A stretch of 28,102 nucleotides of DNA, taken from positions 1,263 to 29,364 of the forward strand of contig JAGQYU010000027.1 of NCBI GenBank assembly GCA_020435885.1. Reading direction: 5' to 3'. The notes under the pieces were generated by a model. The model was not told the origin of the DNA and did not search any database. It was given only the letters and a program-made list of their open reading frames with translations. Source of the DNA: Flavobacteriaceae bacterium. Its GTDB lineage: Bacteria; Bacteroidota; Bacteroidia; Flavobacteriales; Flavobacteriaceae. How positions within the stretch are numbered: the stretch's first letter is position 1; every line of letters begins with the position of its first letter. Made by a program: the position numbers and the translations under genes. Positions 1-7,600 of this stretch are shown here, piece after piece.

Positions 1-492
1 TTTAATATCCATTTCAGATTGGTATATCCAGCCGATGTACATATCAGGTGTTTGTACCATATACCAACCACCAATATTTTGCAGGATTTTTACGGGAGTT
101 CCTAACAAGGCTTGTGTAGCCATTTCAGAAGCATCTCCCTTTGTAGAACGGATGTTTGAAACAGAATTATTAATGACGCCTGTTTTGTCTTTCAAATCTG
201 CCGTTGGGAGTAATAACAAACTGTCAGTGAATGAAATACCGATAGAATCCATTTTTTCTTTAAAATTAACTAACGCTTTTTCATTGGTAGTTATTCCTTT
301 AATGATCAAATATGTACCATTTTCCACTAAAGTTACCTCAAAACGAGCTGTCCTTTTATCAGGCGCATATTTTTGTTGAATAGTACCAATGATAGTGTTT
401 ACGGTTTCCACATTTGAACTACTTTCATTTTTACATCCCGTTAGGATGATAAAACAAGTTGATATTGTTATAATGAGGCGTTGCATTTTCAT
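1..492 (-). CDS. SH3-domain lipoprotein, probable C40 (NlpC/P60) peptidase, partial
   Basis: This open frame runs off the left edge of the window; only its first 164 codons are present. It starts with ATG at 492 (a second in-frame ATG lies at 486). The N-terminus is a lipoprotein signal with lipobox LTGC (Cys20). Residues about 105-160 resemble a bacterial SH3 domain: NIRS, then ALLGTPVKIL, then GGWYMVQTPD and YIGWI. In Bacteroidota this arrangement usually precedes an NlpC/P60 cell-wall peptidase domain, which would lie outside the window, so the peptidase call rests on family knowledge. The start codon is one base after the stop of the upstream dehydrogenase gene, which suggests co-transcription and perhaps translational coupling. 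Confidence 0.75.
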   Translation of the reverse strand, partial: MKMQRLIITISTCFIILTGCKNESSSNVETVNTIIGTIQQKYAPDKRTARFEVTLVENGTYLIIKGITTNEKALVNFKEKMDSIGISFTDSLLLLPTADLKDKTGVINNSVSNIRSTKGDASEMATQALLGTPVKILQNIGGWYMVQTPDMYIGWIYQSEMDIK

Positions 493-493
493 G

Positions 494-1246
494 TTAAAGT
501 TGTTTTTTAACAGTTACACTATTAGCTTGGGCTGTTGGCAAGATTAGAGCATCAGCAATATTTACGTGTGGAGGCCTGGTAACTGCAAAAAGAATAATGT
601 CTGCAATATCTTCTGCTTGTAAAGCTTTGTAGCCTTTATAAACAGTATCCGCAATAGCATCACCTTTAAAACGCACTTTAGAGAATTCGGTTTGTACCAA
701 TCCGGGGTTTATGGCTCCTACTTTTATACCATATTGGTTGAGGTCAATCCGCATACCTTGTGATATAGCATCTACAGCATGTTTACTGCCACAATACACA
801 TTTCCTTTAGGATACACTTCTTTTCCTGCCAAAGAACCTAAGTTTATGATGTGTCCAGAATTATTTTTTACCATTTCCGGAATTACAGCTTTACTAACAT
901 ACAACAACCCTTTTACGTTAATATCCATCATAGCGTCCCAGTCATCCAAACTACCTTCTTGAATAGGATCTAGGCCATGTGCATTCCCCGCATTGTTTAT
1001 CAAAATATCTATGGGTTTAAATGCTTCCGGAATAGAGTTGATGGCAGTAGCCACATCATTTTTATTGCGTACATCGAAATTCAACGTGTAAACACTAGTA
1101 TCGTTTTGTAAGATCTTAGCCAGTTCATCTAAACGCTCTTGACGTCTTCCGCAAATAATAAGTTGGATTCCGCTTTTGGCGAAAGCAATAGCTGTAGCCC
1201 TGCCAATTCCACTGGATGCTCCTGTAATAAGTGCTGTTTTTTTCAT
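494..1246 (-). CDS. SDR family NAD(P)-dependent oxidoreductase, YdfG-like
   Basis: This is a complete classical short-chain dehydrogenase of 250 residues. The Rossmann cofactor motif TGASSGIG is at residues 8-15, the NNAG motif at 84-87, and the catalytic residues are Ser138, Tyr151 and Lys155 (YCGSK). The stretch PGLVQTEFSKVRFKGD closely matches E. coli YdfG, an NADP-dependent 3-hydroxy acid / serine dehydrogenase that also reduces malonic semialdehyde. GRRQER after the second strand is also shared with YdfG. The likely role is cytosolic reduction of a small 3-oxo acid, but the substrate is inferred only from similarity. The gene is probably co-transcribed with the SH3 lipoprotein gene that starts one base beyond its stop. 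Confidence 0.9.
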   Translation of the reverse strand: MKKTALITGASSGIGRATAIAFAKSGIQLIICGRRQERLDELAKILQNDTSVYTLNFDVRNKNDVATAINSIPEAFKPIDILINNAGNAHGLDPIQEGSLDDWDAMMDINVKGLLYVSKAVIPEMVKNNSGHIINLGSLAGKEVYPKGNVYCGSKHAVDAISQGMRIDLNQYGIKVGAINPGLVQTEFSKVRFKGDAIADTVYKGYKALQAEDIADIILFAVTRPPHVNIADALILPTAQANSVTVKKQL

Positions 1247-1474
1247 AAAAAAGTTAATTATTGCTTAAAAGTACTAAACATTCAATGTATGGTAAAATTT
1301 TTAAAGGAATCAATTTTAGATTACTGATAATCAATAAATTAAACTTAACAAAGAATAAAAAACAAGTTTAAACGTTTTTAATTACGAGCCATTTTTTATT
1401 TTTAACTTATATATTGGTACAGAATTTGTCTATTAAGTGATGATAAAATTTATCAATAGTTAAAATTGAAAAAC

Positions 1475-1876
1475 ATGAAACAATATATACTTTACATACT
1501 ACTGTCTTTCTTTTTATTAAGTTTTGCAGGGATAAAACTACAAGAAGACAGATGGAAAGCACCGGAAGGAGCAAAAAGTCTTAAAAACCCTATAAGTGCT
1601 CAGCAGAAGCAAGAGTCTGCTGCCAGAGGTGCCAAGATATTTAAAACCAGATGTATGATCTGCCATGGAACACAAGGGAAAGGTGATGGAATAGGAGGAA
1701 AAGCTCTAAACCCAAAACCTCAGAATTTAACTTCTTCCATGGTACAATCGCAAGTTGATGGTGAGATCTTTTGGAAGATTACCAATGGTAGAAATGATAT
1801 GATTAAATGGGGGCCTATACTTACTGAAGATCAGCGTTGGGATTTGGTTAATTATGTAAGAACACTAGGTAATTAA
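1475..1876 (+). CDS. exported small c-type cytochrome
   Basis: This encodes a 133-residue class I cytochrome c. An N-terminal hydrophobic segment (residues about 3-20) acts as a signal peptide or membrane anchor. The single haem-attachment motif CMICH is at residues 60-64 and is followed by GTQGKGDG, typical of monohaem electron carriers. Met109 in the ITNGRNDM segment is the likely distal haem ligand, and the chain ends in the usual helix WDLVNYVRTL. It should carry electrons in the periplasm, but no oxidase or reductase partner is encoded nearby. The ATG at 1475 was chosen over an in-frame TTG at 1466. Its stop overlaps the stop of the convergent downstream gene within the four bases TTAA. 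Confidence 0.88.
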   Translation: MKQYILYILLSFFLLSFAGIKLQEDRWKAPEGAKSLKNPISAQQKQESAARGAKIFKTRCMICHGTQGKGDGIGGKALNPKPQNLTSSMVQSQVDGEIFWKITNGRNDMIKWGPILTEDQRWDLVNYVRTLGN

Positions 1877-3015
1877 CTGTATTTTACTTTTCGTAATACA
1901 CGCAGCGCTTCTTTCAAACTTATGTAAGCGGATTTATCCTCTAAATCTTTTAATAAGGACTTAGCGGATTCAAGTTTGCTTTTTGCCTCTGTAAAGTCAT
2001 TTAAAGAGCAAATCATGTAAGTTAGGGGTAATTGTTTAAGGTCAGCTTTTTCTCGTTTAGTAAGCGGAATATTTTTTTGCAATTTCTCTAAAAGAGCATT
2101 ATTGCTGTTATATAAATGCTGTAATACTATATAATCATACTTTGGAGGTGTAAATAGCAATTCAGTAACAATATCATATACACCGTTATCCTTAAAGTTG
2201 ATGATAGTTTTCTCAAGTGGATAATATGTGTGATTTTGATCAATACCTAGTTCTATATACTCCGTAATGATAAAAGATTGGCTGTTATAGTCAATTTCAA
2301 CTTCGTCCAAAGCAGAATAGAACAAACGAATTTGTTCATTAACAAGTTCAATATCAACCCTTGAGTAGAGAGTTTTACCGTTTACACGTTTTTCAACCCC
2401 TGCCCAGCAAACCACAAACTGATCTTTAAATACTTTATAGGTGGCGTTTAAATTATTTTGATGCTCTTTAAAGAAATCAAAAACACCGTTAAGTGTAAGT
2501 TCTATGTTGTTACCGGCATTTTTTTCGAGAGCTTCTACAATTTCTTTATTATTATTTTTTGGAAAAGTTTCCTTTGAGGTGATAAGAAGCGAATTACTGC
2601 CTTGCCTGTAAAACGTTGAGTTTTTGGGATATTTCCAAATACCTTTTTTAAAGGAAGTGAGTTTGTTTATAGGGTTTATGGTTACCAGTCCCACGACCTT
2701 ATAACGAGGTAATTTTGGAAACGGAACATTTTCATACTGAATTCTTGGAGGGTTAATAAAATAGGCGTTTATAAGGTTCTGTATCTTGCTATCGTCAAAA
2801 AAATCGACACCAATAATTTTATTAGTTTCATCTTCAACACCGATAACTATATAGGAATTGTTTTCTGCATTCGAATTGGAAAGTGCGCAAACATGTTTTA
2901 AAAACTTCGCTTTTCCTTCTTTAGAATCAAGGCTTAATTTTGCCTTTTTATCATAAAAGCTATTCTCATCATTATAAGCAAGCAGATTTTTTATGAGAAG
3001 TCTTTTATTGATCAT
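1873..3015 (-). CDS. AlbA_2 / Schlafen-type putative DNA-binding protein
   Basis: This 380-residue protein has no signal peptide. Residues about 25-145 match the AlbA_2 (Schlafen, formerly divergent AAA-4) domain: KFLKHVCALSNS, then YIVIGVEDETNKIIGVD, and the distal element STFYRQGS near residue 134. Such domains are usually annotated as ATP-binding or nucleic-acid-binding. The remainder (150-380) is mixed alpha/beta with a basic, helical C-terminus, and I recognise no catalytic domain in it. It lacks the helicase or winged-helix extensions common in other AlbA_2 proteins. The gene is convergent to the cytochrome gene. Upstream on the same strand is the terminator of the preceding lipoprotein gene, so it is probably transcribed separately. 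The biological role is unknown. Confidence 0.72.
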   Translation of the reverse strand: MINKRLLIKNLLAYNDENSFYDKKAKLSLDSKEGKAKFLKHVCALSNSNAENNSYIVIGVEDETNKIIGVDFFDDSKIQNLINAYFINPPRIQYENVPFPKLPRYKVVGLVTINPINKLTSFKKGIWKYPKNSTFYRQGSNSLLITSKETFPKNNNKEIVEALEKNAGNNIELTLNGVFDFFKEHQNNLNATYKVFKDQFVVCWAGVEKRVNGKTLYSRVDIELVNEQIRLFYSALDEVEIDYNSQSFIITEYIELGIDQNHTYYPLEKTIINFKDNGVYDIVTELLFTPPKYDYIVLQHLYNSNNALLEKLQKNIPLTKREKADLKQLPLTYMICSLNDFTEAKSKLESAKSLLKDLEDKSAYISLKEALRVLRKVKYS

Positions 3016-3045
3016 TTTGTTGGTTTATAATCTGATATAAAAATA

Positions 3046-3074
3046 CAAAAACCGCCCCAGAATTTCCGGGGCGG
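3046..3074 (-). terminator. rho-independent terminator
   Basis: A seven-base GC-only stem (CCGCCCC at 3052-3058, GGGGCGG at 3068-3074) encloses a nine-base loop. On the minus strand it is followed by a T-rich run from 3051 downward. It should end transcription of the lipoprotein gene at 3125-4036 before the AlbA_2 gene. It is very GC-rich compared with the surrounding AT-rich DNA. Confidence 0.85.
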
Positions 3075-3080
3075 CTTTGC

Positions 3081-3099
3081 GGTTGATGTTAAATCAACC
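3081..3099. repeat. perfect 7-bp inverted repeat
   Basis: GGTTGAT (3081-3087) and ATCAACC (3093-3099) are perfect complements separated by five bases. The repeat lies between the lipoprotein stop codon and the terminator, so the minus-strand transcript would carry two hairpins in tandem in its 3' end. A third copy of the half-site core, AATCAAC, follows at 3102-3108. Confidence 0.6.
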
Positions 3100-3124
3100 A
3101 AAATCAACTAACCAAACCTTATCT

Positions 3125-4036
3125 TTATACTTTTGTACGTCTTGTTTTTGTTTTACGATCTACTTTGAATCGTTTTCTGCCTTGCTCAGCTTTTGCTTTT
3201 TCTTCTGCATTTTTGAATTGAATGTTTCGTCTTCCTTTAAACGTATAGGTTGTTCCGGAATCTACATGATACAGATCAATTTCTCCATCATTTATAACGG
3301 TCAATTCAAACTCTTCATTGTCAAAGAAATCATAATCTAATGTTAAAACTTTCAGGTTGTCATATCCTTGAACATCATACACTTCATAACCACCTTCATA
3401 GTCCCAATAAATATTGTCAATATTCGTGCCAAAGTTGTCTTCTGATGATCTAAATGTATTAGAATATTCTGGTGTAAACTGCAAGAAATTTTCGTTATCA
3501 AACTCATTCAGAGCACCTTGCTGACTAGTATATGTTTTCTCCCAAGCTACATACTCTTGCAAAAAGTATTCAATGTTGTCATAAAACACTTTATCGTAGT
3601 CAAAATTTCTGCTGTCATATCCAATCAAATAATACGATGTATTGGTATAACTGTCTCTTAGTTTTATTTGATTTCTGGAAATTTGATATACTTCTAGATC
3701 AATAAATCCATCATAATTATGATCTATTTCCAATACGCCATTGTAAGTATCATAGTATCCTATCTGAATGCCATATCCGCTTCCAACTGAACCAAGGCCA
3801 ACCAAATTGTTATTTGCATATAATCTTCCATTTATAAAAGAAACGGTAAAAGCTTTTGATAAAAAGGGCACATCGCCATTTCCAGTGGTGCTGTTATAAT
3901 CAACATACCAAATATCATATGATGTTACCAGTTGTTCTAAGGTAACAGGTTCTTCATAAGTATCAATATCAACTATACATGAAGTAAACAATGTGATAGT
4001 TAAAAATATTCCGCCGAGTAATTTTAAAGCTTTCAT
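3125..4036 (-). CDS. lipoprotein of unknown function
   Basis: This is a 303-residue predicted lipoprotein starting MKALKLL at 4036; an ATG two codons upstream (4042) is less likely. The signal sequence ends in a lipobox LFTSC (Cys18), followed by acidic residues (IVDIDTYEEP). The body is rich in Tyr, Asp, Asn and Gly with alternating strands, such as DTYNGVLEIDHNYDGFIDLE, and suggests an extracellular all-beta fold. The last 20 or so residues are strikingly basic (EQGRKRFKVDRKTKTRRTKV) after an acidic body. I do not recognise the family, and an enzymatic role is not supported. The gene is preceded by an intergenic region with two inverted repeats and followed by a strong terminator, so it is probably a single-gene transcription unit. 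Confidence 0.75.
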   Translation of the reverse strand: MKALKLLGGIFLTITLFTSCIVDIDTYEEPVTLEQLVTSYDIWYVDYNSTTGNGDVPFLSKAFTVSFINGRLYANNNLVGLGSVGSGYGIQIGYYDTYNGVLEIDHNYDGFIDLEVYQISRNQIKLRDSYTNTSYYLIGYDSRNFDYDKVFYDNIEYFLQEYVAWEKTYTSQQGALNEFDNENFLQFTPEYSNTFRSSEDNFGTNIDNIYWDYEGGYEVYDVQGYDNLKVLTLDYDFFDNEEFELTVINDGEIDLYHVDSGTTYTFKGRRNIQFKNAEEKAKAEQGRKRFKVDRKTKTRRTKV

Positions 4037-4052
4037 AGGCATAAGTTTTATT

Positions 4053-4071
4053 GTTTCTATGAGCTAGAAAC
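4053..4071. repeat. 7-bp inverted repeat in lipoprotein leader
   Basis: GTTTCTA (4053-4059) and TAGAAAC (4065-4071) form a perfect inverted repeat around five bases. It lies 17 bases upstream of the minus-strand lipoprotein start, where it could be a hairpin in the leader RNA or an operator half-site pair. Confidence 0.5.
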
Positions 4072-4082
4072 CAAACTCTGTG

Positions 4083-4096
4083 CCAAAAATTTTTGG
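4083..4096. promoter_or_regulatory. 14-bp perfect palindrome, possible operator
   Basis: CCAAAAATTTTTGG is a perfect 14-base palindrome with no spacer, located 47 bases upstream of the minus-strand lipoprotein start. Either half resembles the core of a -7 box (ATTTTTGG). It could be a dimeric regulator site or overlap the promoter; AT-rich sequence makes chance occurrence possible. Confidence 0.4.
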
Positions 4097-4301
4097 AAAG
4101 ATGAAAATGTTAAACTCAAGCCATAATATAAAGAGGCTTAGAATTTTACGGACGAAACAAAAAAACGAAAGTGTTTTTTAGGTGTTTTTTCAGGTTTTAA
4201 TAGCAATAACAGAAGAGCGAAACCGTTAATAAGTTTGTTGAAAAAAACACAAACAAAGCAACGAAATTCTTAAAAAAATTTTATAAGGAATGTTTTTTGG
4301 A

Positions 4302-4309
4302 TATATTTG
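4302..4309 (+). promoter_or_regulatory. -7 promoter box for small ORF and DUF2194 gene
   Basis: TATATTTG matches the Bacteroidota -7 consensus TAnnTTTG exactly. It is followed by an A-run, as at other promoters in this window. No clear -33 TTG is present at the usual spacing. If used, transcription starts near 4314, so a start codon at 4290 for the small ORF would be excluded. Confidence 0.55.
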
Positions 4310-4379
4310 TAAAAAATTGCTATATAACATTACTTTTTTGAACAACCCAATTGCTGCAAATAGCGCCTTACGAGGTAAT

Positions 4380-4598
4380 ATGGAGGTATTACTTTCGAAA
4401 GAAAAATCTCCCCAACAAATAGGAAGAGCTATCTTTTATTGGCTGCAATGGATTATATATAACGCTTTTAGGAGAGTATTTGTATATCCGAAAGAGATTT
4501 TAGAAAAAGGTAAAGTTCAAAAAAGAGACTTCAAAGCGCTTGATTTTGACCTTTATACGCTGAATCCGTTAATTATAGCTAACAACTCAACCAATTAA
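4380..4598 (+). CDS. small hypothetical protein preceding the DUF2194 fusion gene
   Basis: This is a possible 72-residue protein starting with ATG at 4380. The frame is open further upstream to 4290, and an in-frame TTG at 4338 is an alternative start, but 4290 lies upstream of the predicted transcription start. It has a hydrophobic, aromatic stretch (AIFYWLQWIIYNAFRRVFVY) that could be an amphipathic or membrane-associated helix, then a basic segment (KEILEKGKVQKRDFK). I recognise no family. Its stop is 14 bases before the start of the large gene, and codon use looks like that of its neighbours, which suggests it is real and co-transcribed. It could be a small partner of the exopolysaccharide-type protein, or a translated leader. 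Confidence 0.4.
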   Translation: MEVLLSKEKSPQQIGRAIFYWLQWIIYNAFRRVFVYPKEILEKGKVQKRDFKALDFDLYTLNPLIIANNSTN

Positions 4599-4612
4599 CG
4601 AATCAGTTTTTA

Positions 4613-7600
4613 ATGATCAAATTCGTTGAAAATAACAGAAAGCACGCCATACTATTTTTATTAATAGTGTTATTTTCTATTCTTATCTATGAGTTTTTGG
4701 AGTTTCGAACATTTGCAGGTAAAAACGCTTCAAATTCTGATATAAATGATGATATTGTCTTAATCCAAAATATTGTTGATGAAGACAATGAAAGTGATGT
4801 AGTTTTTAATATTCACTTAAAGAAAGTATGCGATTATACCAAACTCCCATTACGATCTATACAAATCGCCAGTTGGAATGAGTATCCTGCAATAGATAAA
4901 AGTACAAAGGTCATTACTTTAAATAATGCAGAAGGACTATCTGATAAAGGTGTAGTTTCTTTGCTGGAGTTTGTTTCCAATGGCGGCACACTTATTTTAC
5001 CTAAAATATATACAGATACAAGATTCAAATACTTCTATGGCTTAAAAAAAGCTGCGGAAATGAGCATAGACTCATCAGCTATTGGATATTTGTTTACTAC
5101 AAATTTACTGCCGAATTCAAGAGGTTTAAAGTATGATGAGACCACACGCCACTTGGGTTTTAAAGCAAACCAATTTGATGAATCAATAAGAATGTTAGCT
5201 ACTGCTATAAACAATCAAAAATATCCTGTATTACTTGAAAACAGAATAGGAAGAGGAAAGGTTATAACTTTTAATACTACTGACCCAATCGAAAAGAAGG
5301 ACAGAGGGGTTCTATTTTCTAGTTTATTATTAGGGTTGGAAGGAATTCCTTATCCTATTGCTAATGTAAGCACCATTTTTTTGGACGATTTTCCAAGCCC
5401 TTATTCCGATGAAAAGGTTGAGATAATTGATAATAAAGAGTATTCACAATTGGATTTTGTACATGGAGTTTGGTGGCCTGATATGAAAAAACTGGCTGAT
5501 AGTTTACAAATACAATATACAGCTTCAGTTACTTTTGATGATAGGCAGATAACAACACCTCCTTACCTTTTTGAGCAGTGGGATCGTTATAAAATCAATA
5601 AGAATACCGAGAGTGAAAGTGTATTAGACTGGCTATCACATGATATTTCAAGTGAAGGACATGAGTTAGGCTTCAAAGGTTATAACCATGTTCCTTTACA
5701 ATTAAAGAACTGGAAACATGAGGAATACATGTCAAGAGCATTAAAAACTGCAAAAAGAAAATGGAATAAAGATACTCTGGGGATAAAGCCTGTAACGTAT
5801 ATTCCTCCTTCTGGCAAGGTAAGTCAGGTTGGTTTTCAGCAGGTGGTAATGAATTTAGATTCTATAAAATATTTTAGTAGTTATTATCTTGGTGATAGAG
5901 AAAATGGAAGCTATAGAGAATTTGACACAGAACCTTGGGATAAAACAATTTTTGATTTCCCTAAAATAACCAATGGTTTTCTACTAAATGATAATGAACA
6001 AGTAATGCACCAATCATTGTATTTGTATACAGGTATTTGGACGCATTCGGTAAATGCTTCTGTTTTTTATATGGATAGTTTACAGACAGGTACTAAAAAT
6101 TGGAAAACCAAGAAAGAAGATGGTGATGGACTATTCACAACTTTTTCAGCATATTTGGCAAAAAATAAAAGCACCTATCCGTTATCTAAGTTTTATGCAG
6201 TGAAGAAAGCTGCTCCCATAACACAGGAATGGCGAGAATCAATTTATGAACACAAAGCAGATAGTTACAATTATACAGTACAACAAGCTGATTTTAATGA
6301 AAATGATAAAGGTGAATTTTATTGGTTTGTATATGCCTCAAACGAAAAGTTTTTAAAAGTTGAAAATCAATTTAAAGTTTCGGGGCTTGAATTTTCTAAA
6401 ACACCATTTTTGAGAGGATTTCTGTATAACGTTAAAACGAATTTGCCAAAACTTCTGATAAATAGTGATATAAACACATCCGACACTAAATTTTTAACAG
6501 ATATTGTACTTCAAAACACATTGAAAGAGTTTGAAGAATACAAAGCGTATGATATTGCTTTCAATGAAAAAGTTGAACCAAAAGAAGAGCAAAAGGATAG
6601 TATTGAAAGACCAGTTATAGTAAGAAAACACACTCGCCATATAATACATCAGCAAAAGAAACAAACGGAAAGTTTTGATAAACTAGCGATGTTAAACGAA
6701 AAAGAAATTGATACTTCTGCATGGGTTCAATATTTTGATAGAATGATTGTTGATGAAAAACCCGAGGAAGCATGGCAAGCGTTCAAAGAGTATGTTGCTA
6801 AAAATCCATCAAAAGATAATGTGCTATTTTCCAAAAACTTATCTAAGAAATATGGTTATGCAAATAATGAAGAAAAAAATGAGTGGTTGGCAAAGCAATA
6901 TTTGGCTTCAGACAGTTTACCCATATTAAAAGATTATTATAAGGCATTTAATACTGAGGAAAATGCTTCTGAAATAGCTAAAGTCCTAAAAAAGATAGAC
7001 CAAAAGGAACCTAATTATATCAATCATCAGAATTATGTGAAACATTTGCTTGTCTATGACAGTGAAAAGGCTGAATCTGAATTGGATAATTTGATTGCTG
7101 ATGAAACATCCAGTTTATGGGATATTGCTGATAAAATTTCGCATTATTATGCTGAAAAAGAAGCATATAGAAAAGCATATGATTGGTCAAAATATTCTCA
7201 AAAAGTTCCTTTTACTCAAAAAATGGATTGGCTAACCAAGTTAAATGATTATGAAACTATTGAAAAAGAGTACACTAACTATATAACATTACATCAAGAG
7301 GATGATGCAGCCAAAGCAGCCATGAGCAAGTTGTTGCTGCAAAGAAATAACATTAATGAATCGTGGGAAACGGCTTCTACAATCAATAATCAAGTTGTAA
7401 AAGATTCTGTAAAAGAACTATTGAATGCCAAGGTTATTGATGCGGAAAGGGTTACTCAAAAAGAATTGTTAGAAAAGTATAATGATCTGTTTAAAGAAGA
7501 TATACAGCAACAGATAGTGACGGATATTAGAGTTGAGGAAAATAATTTTGCAGAAGTAGAAGCTGCAATTTTTGGAGATGAAAAGAGGCTCACATCTTTC

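Larger units (their letters stand above)
4037..4379. other. intergenic region between divergent genes
   Basis: This 343-base, strongly AT-rich stretch separates the divergent lipoprotein gene (start 4036, minus) and the small ORF plus DUF2194 gene (plus). It holds an inverted repeat at 4053-4071, a 14-bp palindrome at 4083-4096 and a plus-strand -7 promoter box at 4302-4309. Between about 4100 and 4280 I see only A- and T-runs and no convincing open frame. Confidence 0.6.

Noticed and set aside
1873..3015. AlbA_2 protein as part of a defence island
   Set aside because: AlbA_2 domains occur in some defence systems, but no nuclease, methylase, reverse transcriptase or mobile element is near it.
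3077..3340. Plus-strand open frame opposite the lipoprotein gene, with a hydrophobic Phe/Cys-rich product
   Set aside because: It is antisense to a well-supported lipoprotein gene and begins within the hairpin region; the composition is what antisense of Lys/Glu-rich coding gives.
4290..4379. Possible longer N-terminus of the small ORF starting at ATG 4290
   Set aside because: The exact -7 box TATATTTG lies inside this stretch (4302-4309), so the transcript would start after the ATG.
6747..6929. Lys/Met-rich open frame inside the DUF2194 fusion gene on the same strand
   Set aside because: It is an out-of-frame shadow of Lys-rich coding sequence; the main frame runs through without interruption.
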